DNA from: Scytonema hofmannii PCC 7110 | GTDB lineage: Bacteria; Cyanobacteriota; Cyanobacteriia; Cyanobacteriales; Nostocaceae | Direction of reading: 5' to 3' | NCBI RefSeq assembly: GCF_000346485.2 | Contig: NZ_KQ976354.1 | Span: 6,628,882 to 6,692,881 of the forward strand | DNA: 64,000 nucleotides | Part shown: positions 63,504-64,000 of the stretch, piece after piece | Position numbering within the stretch: the stretch's first letter is position 1 | Layout: every line of letters starts with the position of its first letter | Notes under the pieces: model-generated | Databases searched by the model: none | Told to the model about the DNA's origin: nothing | The model's input: only the letters and a program-made list of their open reading frames with translations | Position numbers and translations under genes: made by a program

Positions 63504-64000
63504 ATGGAAAACACTCAGAGTGTACAACAACAAGTATCTCAAGCGGAAGCGCCGATACCGATTTTGAAGAAGAAAAAGTCCAAGCCAGTAACAGGTAAGA
63601 ATTTTCTAATAAACGTGTTGGCGAAATATCCGTTATTCTTGCCTATAGGATTGTCAGGAGTTTTTCTTGCTAGTGGTACTCTTGCCCTCTACACTCTGGG
63701 TTCTGTTGGGAGTGTAAAAGAGGAAGAACCGGAAATATTAGAAGCAGAGGTTGTCCAGCCAATTAGTAGTAATCCTACAGAGGCAGAGAATCCCATGCCT
63801 TTATGGATGATTCTGGCGATCGCTTTAAGTTGCGGAAGTGGCAGCTTGGTCTTGTTCCTACTGTTAAATCTCTCAGGAAAGCGTCAAATGGTGAAAAACC
63901 ATTTCAACCGCTATCAAGCACGTTTAACGCAACGTCACCAAAGAATGGCACCCCGTCCCCCAAGAAACAAACCAGTCTTAGTACCAGCGAAAATGGCTCC
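63504..64000 (+). CDS. Membrane protein next to ddl, truncated by the window edge
   Basis: The visible 165 codons read MENTQSVQQQVSQAEAPIP with a basic stretch ILKKKKSKPVTGKN, then a transmembrane helix (about 42-62, PLFLPIGLSGVFLASGTLAL), an acidic loop EEEPEILEAEVV, a second helix (about 90-112, MPLWMILAIALSCGSGSLVLF) and a basic tail RHQRMAPRPPRNKP. I do not recognise the family. In some cyanobacteria a small membrane protein lies between ddl and ftsQ-ftsZ, and this could be it; the neighbour is outside the window. Confidence 0.6.
   Translation, partial: MENTQSVQQQVSQAEAPIPILKKKKSKPVTGKNFLINVLAKYPLFLPIGLSGVFLASGTLALYTLGSVGSVKEEEPEILEAEVVQPISSNPTEAENPMPLWMILAIALSCGSGSLVLFLLLNLSGKRQMVKNHFNRYQARLTQRHQRMAPRPPRNKPVLVPAKMA

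Overview
The window is chromosomal DNA of a cyanobacterium, most likely a filamentous, heterocyst-forming type (Nostocales). The evidence is a psbA gene for photosystem II D1, very frequent GCGATCGC (HIP1) octamers, heptanucleotide STRR arrays, cyanobacterial forms of HflX, CofG, GshB/GrxC and CYP110, and many small dispersed hairpin repeats. I cannot name the species.

Layout. 1-4 kb: 3' end of ftsZ, then grxC-gshB and hflX on the minus strand; the conserved N-terminus of hflX has no ordinary start codon. 4.2-6.2 kb: a small defence/toxin-antitoxin patch (RHH protein + SUKH protein, PemK/MazF pair, wreck of an ATPase gene). 6.5-10.7 kb: a PAS-LuxR regulator ahead of cofG, an uncharacterised wHTH-like protein, and psbA encoding the Glu130 (high-light type) D1. 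10.8-11.5 kb: moaC and tRNA-Arg. 11.5-19.8 kb: two paralogous MFS exporters bracketing a segment in which a 162-bp inverted repeat encloses two pseudogenes and an intact pair made of a lipoprotein substrate-binding protein and a Cache-HAMP-GGDEF diguanylate cyclase; a pentapeptide-repeat protein follows. 20-22.7 kb: a GT2 glycosyltransferase, an NlpC/P60 endopeptidase carrying an in-frame insertion of a dispersed repeat, and a divergent class-A-beta-lactamase-like hydrolase. 23-27.7 kb: tRNA-Ala, DUF4262, hisF, ruvB and a TPR protein. 27.9-31.8 kb: two paralogous GT1 glycosyltransferases flanking a GT11 fucosyltransferase-like gene. 31.9-36.8 kb: an AbiE (type IV toxin-antitoxin) locus, fragments of a second AbiE copy, a nucleotidyltransferase-like gene split by a MITE, and an IS110-family element. 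36.9-40.6 kb: a CYP110-like P450 and alpha-glucan phosphorylase.

42.2-55.3 kb is the most interesting region: a compact nonribosomal peptide locus. A DUF6875 gene precedes two synthetases with the order (half C)-A-PCP-C-A-PCP and C-A-PCP-TE, followed by a YdhR-like small protein and a DUF938 methyltransferase-like protein. The second adenylation domain reads as serine-specific. The third has the sequence style of LYS2-type aminoadipate reductases, and the thioesterase has Cys in place of the usual Ser nucleophile and Glu where Asp is usual. The likely product is a short (about three-residue) peptide with unusual chain release; I do not recognise the pathway.

55.7-64 kb: a GNAT protein, an IS5-like remnant, DUF29, fghA, miaB, remnants of NB-ARC/WD40 genes around a HigBA-type toxin-antitoxin pair, ddl, and the start of a membrane protein at the right edge. 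Several genes (moaC, miaB, ddl) stop inside STRR arrays, and dispersed elements have split or lengthened other genes, so small-repeat activity is a theme of the whole window.
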